64,000 bases of DNA from positions 1 through 64,000 of the forward strand of contig CAVCMI010000025.1 of assembly GCA_963603365.1 (NCBI GenBank), in the 5' to 3' direction. The translations under genes were made by a program, and so were the position numbers. The stretch is from F23-D06 sp963603365 (GTDB lineage: Bacteria; Bacteroidota; Bacteroidia; Bacteroidales; WCHB1-69). Shown piece after piece: positions 8,490 through 16,900 of this stretch. Every line of letters begins with the position of its first letter. Within the stretch, counting starts at the first letter, position 1. The notes under the pieces are model-generated. The model ran no database searches. It was not told the origin of the DNA and worked only from the letters and a program-made list of their open reading frames with translations.

Positions 8490-9662
8490 TTATGAATGAG
8501 TTACGTCGTTCTCGTTAAAATCTGGGCGTGCGATGATTCTGTTAAGGCGCCATTGCGGGAGGCGGCTGTGGTTTCTGCCAAAGTCGCACGTGCAGCCCTC
8601 TTTTTTCCAGGCAAGGTAGCAGTCGCGGATTTCAGGGCGCCAGCCTCTGCGGATGAAGTACTGTCCGGTGCGGTCCCACATGTCGTTCACCTCTATGGCT
8701 ACGGGGCCTTGGTCTGTGATGGCGATGTCCCAGCCTGCCGCCTTGATGAAAGGGAAGGCTTGCTGGAAGCGTAGCACCTCCTTCTTGATGGAGTCCCAGT
8801 TCTCGATGGTGACGCCGTTGACGGGGCTTTTGCTGTCGGGGTGGCTGTCGATTTCGCGGATGTTGCGCCAACCGTCATATTGGATGGCATACTGGAGGGT
8901 GCCGGTGCCGGTGTCCACGCAGGCATCCACGTTGCCGCCGTCCCCGGCATTGTCCACACATTTCCCTGCCCGTCCTATTTTGATGAAGGTGGCTATGAGG
9001 CGTGCCTCGCCGTCCGGATACAAGGCGGTCATGAAGCGTACGGTGTTCACGGAGGTGGCATTGAGGGCGTTCATCTGTTCCGTTTGTTCAACAAGGCTCT
9101 CAAACAGAAGCGGCTCTTTCCCGATGAAGCCGGAGAGTTTGCAGGTGGTGCCGTTGTACAAGTGCAGCAAGGCCTCGCAGTCTTTGTATTCGATGGATTT
9201 GATGACGGTGACATTGTCGCCGTGCGAACTTTCAGTGGCTTTGACAACACACCTGGTCACTTTTTTTTCTTGCAGCATGCCGCACAACTCTTCGGCGTTG
9301 CCTGCGATTTCGTTGCCTTTGCAGCGGCTTCCGGGGTGATAGTAGGCGTAGAGTTCGGGCTTGCGGATGCCTACGTTCTCCATTAGTTTGTGGGCGAAGT
9401 ATTTGTTGCGGGCCAGAATGTAGTATTTCTGCGGGTTGAGAAGGTCGAGGTAGAAGCGTTGCTCGTTCAAGGCAAGGAAGTTTTCCTTGAACGCCTCTGA
9501 ACGCTCCTCGAAAGCGAAGTTGTAGTATTCGTCAAAATCAAGACCCTTGTGCCGGTAGAGTCTCAGATAGTCGCATACAATGTGCCAGCGGTCGCGTAAC
9601 GGATACTGAATGGCGCCTTTGAAGAGATGATAGAAAAAACTGAGCGTTCTTCTGATGGTCAT
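8490..9662 (-). CDS. Sugar-transfer-associated ATP-grasp protein
   Basis: A 390-residue cytoplasmic protein matching the ATP-grasp class found next to sugar transferases (ATPgrasp_ST). The N-terminal 100 residues carry its typical FDEYYNFAFEERSEAFKENF and an asparagine-lysine pair in ARNKYFAHKLMENVGI. The ATP-binding core includes RCVVKATESSHGDNVTVI (138-154), and VAIEVND near residue 322 supplies the usual metal-binding Glu/Asn. It differs clearly in sequence from the TupA-like neighbour, so the two are separate families rather than a recent duplication. It follows the flippase gene after a 146-base gap that contains a strong hairpin. The ligated substrate is unknown. Amino acids or other carboxylates attached to an amino sugar are the likeliest guess. 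Confidence 0.83.
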   Translation of the reverse strand: MTIRRTLSFFYHLFKGAIQYPLRDRWHIVCDYLRLYRHKGLDFDEYYNFAFEERSEAFKENFLALNEQRFYLDLLNPQKYYILARNKYFAHKLMENVGIRKPELYAYYHPGSRCKGNEIAGNAEELCGMLQEKKVTRCVVKATESSHGDNVTVIKSIEYKDCEALLHLYNGTTCKLSGFIGKEPLLFESLVEQTEQMNALNATSVNTVRFMTALYPDGEARLIATFIKIGRAGKCVDNAGDGGNVDACVDTGTGTLQYAIQYDGWRNIREIDSHPDSKSPVNGVTIENWDSIKKEVLRFQQAFPFIKAAGWDIAITDQGPVAIEVNDMWDRTGQYFIRRGWRPEIRDCYLAWKKEGCTCDFGRNHSRLPQWRLNRIIARPDFNENDVTHS

Positions 9663-9715
9663 ATTGCTGTTTTATAGATGGTTTCGTGAAAGGTCGTGCT
9701 GCTTGTCGAGAGTCT

Positions 9716-9744
9716 GTTCCTGCTGCTCCCAGCAGGAACGTTCC
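9716..9744. repeat. Intercistronic perfect hairpin between flippase and ATP-grasp genes
   Basis: GTTCCTGCTG (9716-9725) and CAGCAGGAAC (9730-9739) are exact reverse complements around a four-base loop, and a second overlapping palindrome GGAACGTTCC spans 9735-9744. On the minus (transcribed) strand no U-run follows, so it is not a standard intrinsic terminator. It may set the ratio of flippase to downstream ligase mRNA by attenuation or by protecting a processed end. Confidence 0.6.
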
Positions 9745-9808
9745 CCGGTGCGGAGGGTGCGCAACAGGTCTGTTTCAAACAACAGGGACAGGGAATGCAA
9801 TGTATATT

Positions 9809-11254
9809 TCATTTTTTTATTCTGTTAAGAATGATTTCCTTGTAGGTGTTGTATCCGTCGAGCCGAAGCAAGACAGAGAACAGCCAGTACAAAAGGACAT
9901 AGAGGGCTATCTGGATGAACATGACAGGGTAGGGCGGCAGCGGAATTGCAATCCCGGCAAAGAAAGTCGCAACGCCGACAAGGATGGACAATAGATAGCA
10001 GATGCCGGTGTCTTTGATTTGGGACAGGATGCCGTATCCGATGAGTTTGCCGTTGACGAAAGCGTTGATGAAAAAGCAGATGTAGCCGACGGCGGCAACG
10101 GCCCACAGCAGACCCATAATGCCGAACCGAATGCCTGATATGATCAGGGCGATGCCGATGATGCGTTTGGTCAGTTGGATGAGGAAGTATACTTTGCTTT
10201 TCCCTATCGACTTGATGGCATTGGTGTTCAGGGTGTTCAGGGTATAAATCATGCTGGAGAGCGCGATGATCTGGAAATAGGAGGCGGAGTCGTCCCACTT
10301 GGCGCCATACAGCAACGTGATGACCGGATGGGCAATGACAATGAGCAACGCCATCATCGGGAAATTGAGGTAGGTGACGGCCTTGACGTTTTTGCGCAAT
10401 CCGTGCACGAGTTGCTCTTTGTCATCTTGCAAAGCAGAGAAAACGGGGAAGGAAACGTCGTTGACGACGGCAGAAAGAGAGGTGGTGGGCACCTCTTCCA
10501 GTTTCTTGGCCTGGGTAAAGAAGCCGAGGTCTTTGGCGGAATAAAATTTGCCGATCACGAAACTCTGCAGGTTGGTGTAAATGGTTTCCACCAAGGAGGA
10601 AAGCAGCATCAGGCCGCCGAAACTGAACAGGGATTTCAGCGACTGGAAACTGAAAGTCAGCGATGGACGCCAAGAACTCATCCGCCACAGCAGCAGTACG
10701 TTGACGATGGCGGAGACGAGCGCGGAGGCTACCAGACTCCAGACCCCGCAGCCGAGGATGGCCATAGCGACGGCAACCACCATTCCGGCAAGTGCGGCAG
10801 CTATGTTTCTGGCTGAAAGAGACTTGAACCGGAGGTTCTTCTGCAATTGCGTGGCCTGCACAAAAGAGAAAGACTGGATGAGCAGGACGAGACTCTGAAC
10901 CCGCAGCACATCGCGCAGCAGCGGAATGTCATAGAAACGTGCAATGGCCGGGGCGGAAAAGAAGAGGATGAGGTAAAAAAAGAGTGCCGTGGCAAGGTTC
11001 CAATAGAAAACGGTGGTGTAGTCGGTCTGTGTCGGCTCCTTTTTCTGGATCAAGGCTTGCCCGAGCCCGCCGCTGACAAACACGCCGGAAATGGCAATGA
11101 AGACATACAGCATACCGATGCAGCCGAAATCATCCGGCATAAGAAGGCGAGCCAACACAAGGTTGGAAACGAACAGAATGCCTACTGTGCCAATGCGACC
11201 GATGCCGCTCCATATCATACCTGAAATGGTTTTCTGCTTCAAGTCGTTAGGCAT
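9809..11254 (-). CDS. Wzx/TuaB-like polysaccharide flippase
   Basis: A 481-residue inner-membrane protein of the MVF/polysaccharide-transport superfamily that flips lipid-linked glycan units from the cytoplasmic to the periplasmic face. It begins with the family-typical KTISGMIWSGIGRIGT and LVLARLLMPDDFGCIGM, and continues with about twelve to fourteen hydrophobic segments. The motif KAVTYLNFPMMALLIVIAHP and LLYGAKWDDSASYFQIIAL in the middle are characteristic of the WzxC/TuaB subgroup. It is the first gene of the minus-strand polysaccharide operon, preceded by a good -7 element at 11327-11334. Size matches family norm. Confidence 0.93.
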   Translation of the reverse strand: MPNDLKQKTISGMIWSGIGRIGTVGILFVSNLVLARLLMPDDFGCIGMLYVFIAISGVFVSGGLGQALIQKKEPTQTDYTTVFYWNLATALFFYLILFFSAPAIARFYDIPLLRDVLRVQSLVLLIQSFSFVQATQLQKNLRFKSLSARNIAAALAGMVVAVAMAILGCGVWSLVASALVSAIVNVLLLWRMSSWRPSLTFSFQSLKSLFSFGGLMLLSSLVETIYTNLQSFVIGKFYSAKDLGFFTQAKKLEEVPTTSLSAVVNDVSFPVFSALQDDKEQLVHGLRKNVKAVTYLNFPMMALLIVIAHPVITLLYGAKWDDSASYFQIIALSSMIYTLNTLNTNAIKSIGKSKVYFLIQLTKRIIGIALIISGIRFGIMGLLWAVAAVGYICFFINAFVNGKLIGYGILSQIKDTGICYLLSILVGVATFFAGIAIPLPPYPVMFIQIALYVLLYWLFSVLLRLDGYNTYKEIILNRIKK

Positions 11255-11326
11255 GGCAATTTAGCTGTGTCAGTTGCTTCTTTCATCCGATATTTCCATA
11301 GATTATTACACGGGAAAACATCGTGG

Positions 11327-11334
11327 CAAAAATA
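11327..11334 (-). promoter_or_regulatory. -7 element for the polysaccharide operon
   Basis: Read on the minus strand this is TATTTTTG, an exact match to TAnnTTTG, about 73 bases before the flippase start. No clear -33 TTG was found at 19-21 bases. A ten-base palindrome GTGGCGCCAC lies just upstream at 11349-11358, between this element and the divergent smpB promoter. Confidence 0.55.
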
Positions 11335-11414
11335 CAAAAAAGATAAAGGTGGCGCCACTGTTTTGCCGCAGTCCGCAGTTGCTTCAGGCATGTTAAAGGG
11401 AAACATAAAAAACG

Positions 11415-11422
11415 TACTTTTG
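11415..11422 (+). promoter_or_regulatory. -7 element for smpB
   Basis: TACTTTTG exactly fits the Bacteroidota -7 consensus and sits 15 bases upstream of the smpB ATG at 11438, implying a leader of only a few bases. The -33 region is not convincing. Confidence 0.5.
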
Positions 11423-11437
11423 CGCGCAAAACGAGAT

Positions 11438-11899
11438 ATGGGCAAGAACACGAAACCGATACAGATAGCCATCAAGAACCGCAAAGCTGAATACCAGTAT
11501 TTTCTGCTCAGTTCTTATACGGCGGGGCTTGTCCTGACCGGTACCGAAATCAAGTCGATACGGGCAGGCAAGGCCAACATCACCGATGCCTACTGCTCGT
11601 TTGTGAATGGCGAGTTGTGGGTGCACAATATGCACGTGAGCGAGTATGCGGCAGGCAGTTACAATAACCACATGCCGAAGAGGGACCGCAAGCTCCTGCT
11701 TCAAAGAAGGGAGATAAAGAAACTGTTGGTGAAGTTGAAGGAGAAAGGTTTCACGATTGTTCCTACCTTGTTGTGGATCAATGAGAACGGGTATGCCAAA
11801 CTGGACATATCGCTCGCCAAGGGGAAAAAACTATATGACAAGCGGGAGAGCATCAAAGAAAAGGATGAGCGCCGCCGCAAAATGCAAGACGGGGAATGA
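11438..11899 (+). CDS. smpB: SsrA-binding protein SmpB
   Basis: SmpB binds tmRNA and brings it to stalled ribosomes for trans-translation. The 153-residue length is standard. Diagnostic blocks are NRKAEYQYFL near the start, GLVLTGTEIKSIRAGKANI, YNNHMPKRDRKLLL, and the basic tail KLYDKRESIKEKDERRRK that inserts into the ribosomal decoding site. The open frame reaches back to 11267, but the extra N-terminal residues are unlike any SmpB and would cover the promoter, so I use the ATG at 11438. The stop overlaps the next gene's ATG by four bases (ATGA). No ssrA gene was seen in the window. Confidence 0.95.
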   Translation: MGKNTKPIQIAIKNRKAEYQYFLLSSYTAGLVLTGTEIKSIRAGKANITDAYCSFVNGELWVHNMHVSEYAAGSYNNHMPKRDRKLLLQRREIKKLLVKLKEKGFTIVPTLLWINENGYAKLDISLAKGKKLYDKRESIKEKDERRRKMQDGE

Positions 11900-12273
11900 T
11901 GCCGGAGATGACTGACAACAAGAATTGTTTGCCTTTCCAGGAGTTGCAAGACGACTCCGTACGGCTCTATTACAGTATGGGCGAGGCTGCCGCAATCTTT
12001 GGACTGCCGGCTTCAACGTTGCGTTTTTGGGAGAAGGAATTTGATATGCTGAATCCGCGCAAGAACAAGAAAGGCGACCGTTTCTTCTCGAAGAACGACA
12101 TGGATATCATCCGAACCATCTATTATTTGACCAAGATTAAAGGATATACGCTGCAAGGAGCCAAGGAGGCGCTGAGGCGCGACTTGATACGAGAGGCCGA
12201 CAATGCTGCCATTGTCACTTCGTTGCTTAAAGTGAAAGAGATGTTGCTGAAGATAAAGGAGGGACTGGATTAG
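11896..12273 (+). CDS. MerR-family transcriptional regulator
   Basis: A 125-residue protein with a MerR-type winged helix-turn-helix at residues 25-95: YYSMGEAAAIFGLPASTLRF is the recognition helix region and FWEKEFDMLNPRKNKKGDRF the wing, followed by IKGYTLQGAKEAL. The remaining 30 residues form a short helix for dimerisation. No effector-binding domain or metal-binding cysteines are present, so the signal is unknown. This short form next to smpB is common in Bacteroidota. It overlaps smpB by four bases, so the two are translationally coupled. An ATG three bases later is an alternative start. It converges with rdgB after six bases. Confidence 0.9.
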   Translation: MMPEMTDNKNCLPFQELQDDSVRLYYSMGEAAAIFGLPASTLRFWEKEFDMLNPRKNKKGDRFFSKNDMDIIRTIYYLTKIKGYTLQGAKEALRRDLIREADNAAIVTSLLKVKEMLLKIKEGLD

Positions 12274-12279
12274 CGAGGG

Positions 12280-12864
12280 CTATTTCTTTTCCAGACCGTT
12301 CAGGAAATCAAGCAGTTTAGATATGGCAAGTCCGCGATGGCTGATGCGGTTTTTTTCTGATTCGTCCATTTCCGCAAAGGTTTTGTCGTATCCGTCGGGC
12401 ACAAACACGGGGTCATAGCCGAAGCCGGCTGCGCCACGTGGGGTTTCGATGATGGTTCCGTCGATGCGGCCTTCAAAGAAACAGGTTCGGTTGTCCCAAA
12501 GCAGGGCGATGACGGTTTTGAAGCATGCCTTGCGGTTGGAGAGGCCTTTCATCTCGGCAAGCACTTTGTTTATGTTGTCGGCAAAGGAGCAGTGGTCGCC
12601 GGCATAGCGTGCCGAATAGATGCCCGGTCGTCCGCCAAGGGCTTCAATCTCAAGTCCTGTGTCGTCTGCGAAGCAGTTGATGCCGTAGCGGTCGTTCACG
12701 AATCTGGCTTTTTGCAGGGCATTGCCTTGCAGGGTTTCGGCGGTTTCGGGTATCTCTTCTGTGCAGCCGAGGTCATGCAGGCTGACAATGTTCCAATGCG
12801 GGCCTGCGATAGCGCGGATTTCGTGAACTTTATGTTGGTTGTGGGTTGCAAATACAAGATCCAT
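12280..12864 (-). CDS. rdgB: Non-canonical purine NTP pyrophosphatase, RdgB/HAM1 family
   Basis: Hydrolyses dITP, XTP and similar deaminated nucleotides to monophosphates, keeping them out of DNA. From the ATG at 12864 the product has 194 residues, the usual size. It starts MDLVFATHNQHKVHEI, carrying the (T/S)xNxxK substrate motif. Other marks are FADDTGLEIEALGGRPGIYSAR (metal and base binding), GFGYDPVF, and the terminal SHRGLAISKL. An upstream in-frame ATG at 12909 would add 15 residues that family members lack, so it is rejected. It lies 92 bases downstream of rpmF on the same strand. Confidence 0.94.
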   Translation of the reverse strand: MDLVFATHNQHKVHEIRAIAGPHWNIVSLHDLGCTEEIPETAETLQGNALQKARFVNDRYGINCFADDTGLEIEALGGRPGIYSARYAGDHCSFADNINKVLAEMKGLSNRKACFKTVIALLWDNRTCFFEGRIDGTIIETPRGAAGFGYDPVFVPDGYDKTFAEMDESEKNRISHRGLAISKLLDFLNGLEKK

Positions 12865-12956
12865 TGTCGGGTTGATGAATGAAATGAAACAAACAAGAAA
12901 AGATGGCATAATTGCTTATGTCATCTAACACAAATGAATAGAACCGGTGCGACGCC

Positions 12957-13145
12957 TTACTGGGCGGTGCCGCTGACTTCGATGGCTTGTTTTCCTCTGT
13001 AGTAGCCACATTCGGGGCAAATCCTGTGGGTAAGGATAGGTGCACCGCAATGGCTGCAGGTTGTCAGTTGAGGAGCCGTGATGAAGTCGTGGGCTCTTCT
13101 CTTATCTCTTCTCATTGCCGAGTGTCTTCTTTTTGGATTAGGCAT
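12957..13145 (-). CDS. rpmF: 50S ribosomal protein bL32
   Basis: A 62-residue zinc-binding large-subunit protein. It begins MPNPKRRHSAMRRDKRRAHD, the standard bL32 start, and has the C4 zinc site Cys30, Cys33, Cys43 and Cys46. It follows the yceD (DUF177) gene after 23 bases on the same strand, the conserved yceD-rpmF pairing. The fatty-acid genes plsX and fabH that often come next are absent here. Confidence 0.96.
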   Translation of the reverse strand: MPNPKRRHSAMRRDKRRAHDFITAPQLTTCSHCGAPILTHRICPECGYYRGKQAIEVSGTAQ

Positions 13146-13168
13146 ATCTTCTTCTTTTTATGTGTTTT

Positions 13169-13720
13169 TTAATCAGTTTTTATCTTTTTCAGCGCGTCCC
13201 AGCGAGGGTCATTCTCCTTGCTCGACTTGGCGGCGCTTTCCAGTTCTTCCATTTTCCTCAGAATGTCAGGGTCGCAAGCAGGATTGCCGTTCTCGTCGTC
13301 CTCGTGAACGATGCGGAGCGGCAGGGCAAGGAATATGGACTCATAGACAAAATGAAAAACGTCTAACTCGTAGGTGTTCTCGTCCATGATCCAAATGTCG
13401 TCGTCATCGGCGGCGGCACTCTTCTCGGGCTCGGCAACCAGTTTCACTATCAGCCGGTTTTCGAAATCCATCGGGATGTGTACCGGCAGCAGGCAACGGT
13501 CGCAAGGCGCGGAAACATAGCCGTTGAAATCAAACGTCAACTTCGCCAGTTTGTCAGATTTCTCCATTTCAATCCGCAAATCGAGGTCGCCGTTTTCCAC
13601 GTCTGCAATTTTGGCAAATTCAAAGAACTCCCTATTGCATTTTATTGAATAACAATAGTTTCCATCTTCAACTCCGGACAAGCGAATCTTAAATTGCTCT
13701 TTCAGTTCCTTGTGCTCCAT
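13169..13720 (-). CDS. YceD-family DUF177 protein (large-subunit rRNA accumulation)
   Basis: DUF177 proteins are encoded upstream of rpmF in most bacteria and are linked to 23S rRNA accumulation or processing. This 183-residue form starts at the ATG at 13720. The CDRCLLPV block near residue 71 holds the conserved CxxC. An acidic stretch (SAAADDDDIWIMDE) and the ending KENDPRWDALKKIK are typical, the latter being the family's C-terminal DPRW signature. An in-frame ATG at 13810 would add 30 residues and run through the promoter at 13740-13770, so it is unlikely. Confidence 0.92.
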   Translation of the reverse strand: MEHKELKEQFKIRLSGVEDGNYCYSIKCNREFFEFAKIADVENGDLDLRIEMEKSDKLAKLTFDFNGYVSAPCDRCLLPVHIPMDFENRLIVKLVAEPEKSAAADDDDIWIMDENTYELDVFHFVYESIFLALPLRIVHEDDENGNPACDPDILRKMEELESAAKSSKENDPRWDALKKIKTD

Positions 13721-13739
13721 CGTTCTGATTTTTGGACTG

Positions 13740-13770
13740 CAAAAATAGCATTTTATTTTTAATGATGCAA
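13740..13770 (-). promoter_or_regulatory. Promoter of the yceD-rpmF operon
   Basis: On the minus strand TTG (complement of 13768-13770) is followed after 20 bases by TATTTTTG (complement of 13740-13747). Both elements and the spacing match the Bacteroidota housekeeping promoter. The -7 element is about 20 bases upstream of the ATG at 13720, which supports that start. Confidence 0.75.
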
Positions 13771-13854
13771 GTGCATTTTTCAATTCCGGAATTGCGGCAA
13801 AATGCATCACGCTGAAACCGCGCTTTATTTATTACAAATTGATGTCGGAATATG

Positions 13855-13883
13855 TTGTTTAATAAATGAAAAATGTATCTTTG
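13855..13883 (+). promoter_or_regulatory. Promoter of the giant T9SS-substrate gene
   Basis: TTG at 13855-13857 and TATCTTTG at 13876-13883, 18 bases apart, fit the Bacteroidota promoter with slightly short spacing. Transcription would leave a leader of roughly 75-80 bases before the ATG at 13968, ending in a short tandem repeat. Confidence 0.6.
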
Positions 13884-13943
13884 CTCCCTAATTTCGGTTT
13901 AGATTCGGAAATAGAACGCCTTGATATTATAACTATTTGATAA

Positions 13944-13967
13944 TAAGTATAGTAAGTATAGTAAGTA
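13944..13967 (+). repeat. Tandem 9-mer directly before the giant gene's start codon
   Basis: TAAGTATAG occurs twice in direct succession (13944-13952 and 13953-13961) followed by a partial third copy TAAGTA that abuts the ATG at 13968. No Shine-Dalgarno sequence is visible, so these copies occupy the ribosome-binding position. Confidence 0.7.
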
Positions 13968-16900
13968 ATGGATATGACTACATTGAAAAAGATTATCTCC
14001 GCAGTGACGCTGTTCTGTGCACCTCTGTTTGTATGGGCACAGCCGTTGGATACGGCAACGGTTTATTACGAGAACTTTGACGGAAGTTCACCCCAAGTGA
14101 CGACAACGCGCGTGTTCCAGACGACGGGCGACTGGTTTTTAGACAGTTCCCTATATGCCTCGTCGCCGGCATGTTTCCACTCAAGCGTGTATAACCGGAG
14201 CGGCAACTCGTCAATGACAACAGATGTCATTCCGTTGAGTTCTGCCTCGATGTCACATCCGGTGAACCACGTCTATCTGAGTTTCGACCACATCTGCAAG
14301 GTCAGCCAGCTCGACAATGCCACCATTTATTATTCTGTGGCAACGGGTGTCGACGAGGAGGGCGCCTATATCTGGGAGCCGTACCGCATCCTGAACTTCT
14401 CGAAAACAAGTTCTTTCTATTACGGAGACGGGCTTGCCGACCCCTACGGAAGCCGCCCCAATGACCATTTCGGCAACTATACCGGCGGCAAGTTCAACGA
14501 TGCCGCCTACGGCACGGGCAGCGGCGGCTGGAATCCCAACTCGGCAGCGGCTGTTCCGACAAACAGCTGGTGGAAACACGAACTATTAGACATTACTTCG
14601 TTTGTCTGCGTGACAGGCGCAACGCACTTCAGACTCCAGTTCCGTATCAACAAGACCTCGCCGGAGTCGTCGGGCTCCGAAGTATGCGCCGGCTGGTATG
14701 TCGATAACCTTACCCTGCTGATGTCCAACTGCGAACTCGAAGCCCCGAGAATCACGCTCACCGCCCCCATCTATGTGAACAAAAACACAGCGATGAAAAA
14801 CAATACGGGCCCCTATGTGATTCATGCAACGCTCCAGGATAACGATACCATCGACTTCAGTTCAATCGTGTTCACATACCAGAAGAACCAGGAACCTGTA
14901 GTCACCGTGCCCAATACAGACTTCGTCAACACCACACCGACTGCCAGCGGACACACGATTGCAGCCCAATGGCAGCTTCCGAGCATCTGCTATTACGATA
15001 CGATACGTTACCATATCGTTATGGAAGATGTACACGGAACTTCAAAACGGCTTGACACACTGCTGATATCTTGGCACGACCAGACGAACATCCATGACAA
15101 TGACTGCCGGGCCGACAGCATCAACGTCTCGGAGTTCCCGCATTGTTTCATCACGGGAACGCCACAGCCTGTCAAGTTCTACTTCACCAACAAGAGCGAC
15201 GTGCCGCACTCCCAAAGTACCGGCAGCGACAATCAAGTCTCACTGAGTGTTACGCTTAAGGTTGAAAACGAAAACCGCCAGGTCACCCACAACTCCACCC
15301 ATAACTGGACCGGCAGCATCTGCTTCGACATCAGCGACACACTTGCGCTGGGCTCGTTTGTCCCGACGAAAGGCTACAACTACATCACGGCCTACGTGAC
15401 AACACGAAACGGGCAGGCTGACGGCTACCCCGCCAACGACACCATCAAATATACGGGCTTCGCTTGCGACAGCCTGCTGCACGGCGACTATACGGTAGGC
15501 GGCAGCGACCCGGACTTTGCAGATATGGCCGCCGTGAAGGCCGCCTTGGAGTTCTGCGGTCTGAATGGCCCTGCCACGTTCCACTTCCGCCCCGGCACCT
15601 ATCAGGATTTCGACTTTTCAGGGACTTTCCCGGGACAGTCGGCAACCAATACAGTCACTTTCCAGGGTGACAGCCGCGACAATGTCATCATTGTCAACAA
15701 TCATAATGACAACGGAAACACCATTTACGGTGCCGTAACGTTGGTGGACGCCCACCATTTCATCTTCAAAGACTTGACAATACAGGGCAAGAGCCAGAGT
15801 GTGTCAAGGGGCGTGACACTCCGCGGCAACGGAAACAGCAATGTCGCTTTCCAGAACTGCAAGATTACGGCATACCAGACGAACACGACAGACAACACCA
15901 GCTTCGCCGTCGGTCGTCCAGCCGCTTCTACATCCGCCGCTCCAGACACGCTGACTTTCTCTTCCTGCCAACTTGTAGGCGGCAACTACGGCTTCTATTT
16001 CATCGGCGCAAATGCCAAACGCAACAACATAACGATACAGAACAGTTCGATCACGTCGTGCTACCGCGGCATCCATACCTATTATTCTAATGCTACAATC
16101 AAGGACAACCATATTTCCCAAACCAGCACAAGCCTCCCGCAGAACTTTACCGGCATCAACGTCGAATACGCAGTTGCTCCCGACATTGACGGCAATGTTG
16201 TTGACAGCACCTACGATGCCGAGTACGGTATTTGTGTGAAGAACGCTTCCGGCGATTTCTTCGTCCGCAATAACCACGTCAAAGTGGGCAAGTCGAATTT
16301 CGGTCTCTATGTCGGCAACAGTTCATCGACCGCCACGACGACAGGCTACATTTATAATAATGAGGTAATACTCTATCCTGTCAACGCCGCCAGTTCGTAT
16401 GCCATGCAGATCGTTTCCAGTAATGGACTGAAGGTGATCAACAACAGCCTTTACGCCAAGTCTGACGCTCCGTTCAGCAACACGGCGGCTCTGATGATCC
16501 AGAACAACAACACGACAGAACTGCACAACAATATCCTCATCAACCAATGCAACAACAGCGACGGCACTGACTATCCGCTTTACTTGAACGGAACATCCAC
16601 GGTGACGGGTACTTATAATGATTTTGTCTCGGGTTCGGGCGTGATCGCTTACAAGACGGTAGCCCGCAACACGGTCGCCGAACTCGAACAGGCCATACCA
16701 GCACTGAGTCAGAACATCAGCCTGCTCCCGCCTATGGCCAATGCTTCTGCCAGCCTGCTCCCGACCGAATTCACGGGCCTTGAATGTGGCAGAAACGCAA
16801 ACGTGCTGCAGGACATCCGGGGAATGCAGCGTACCGGACTTACCTACATGGGCGCATACGCCAACCCCATTGCCACCGTTGACGCCTCTGTCGTGGCTAT

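Noticed and set aside
13944..13967. Start of a CRISPR or longer satellite array
   Set aside because: Only two full 9-base copies exist, with no spacers.
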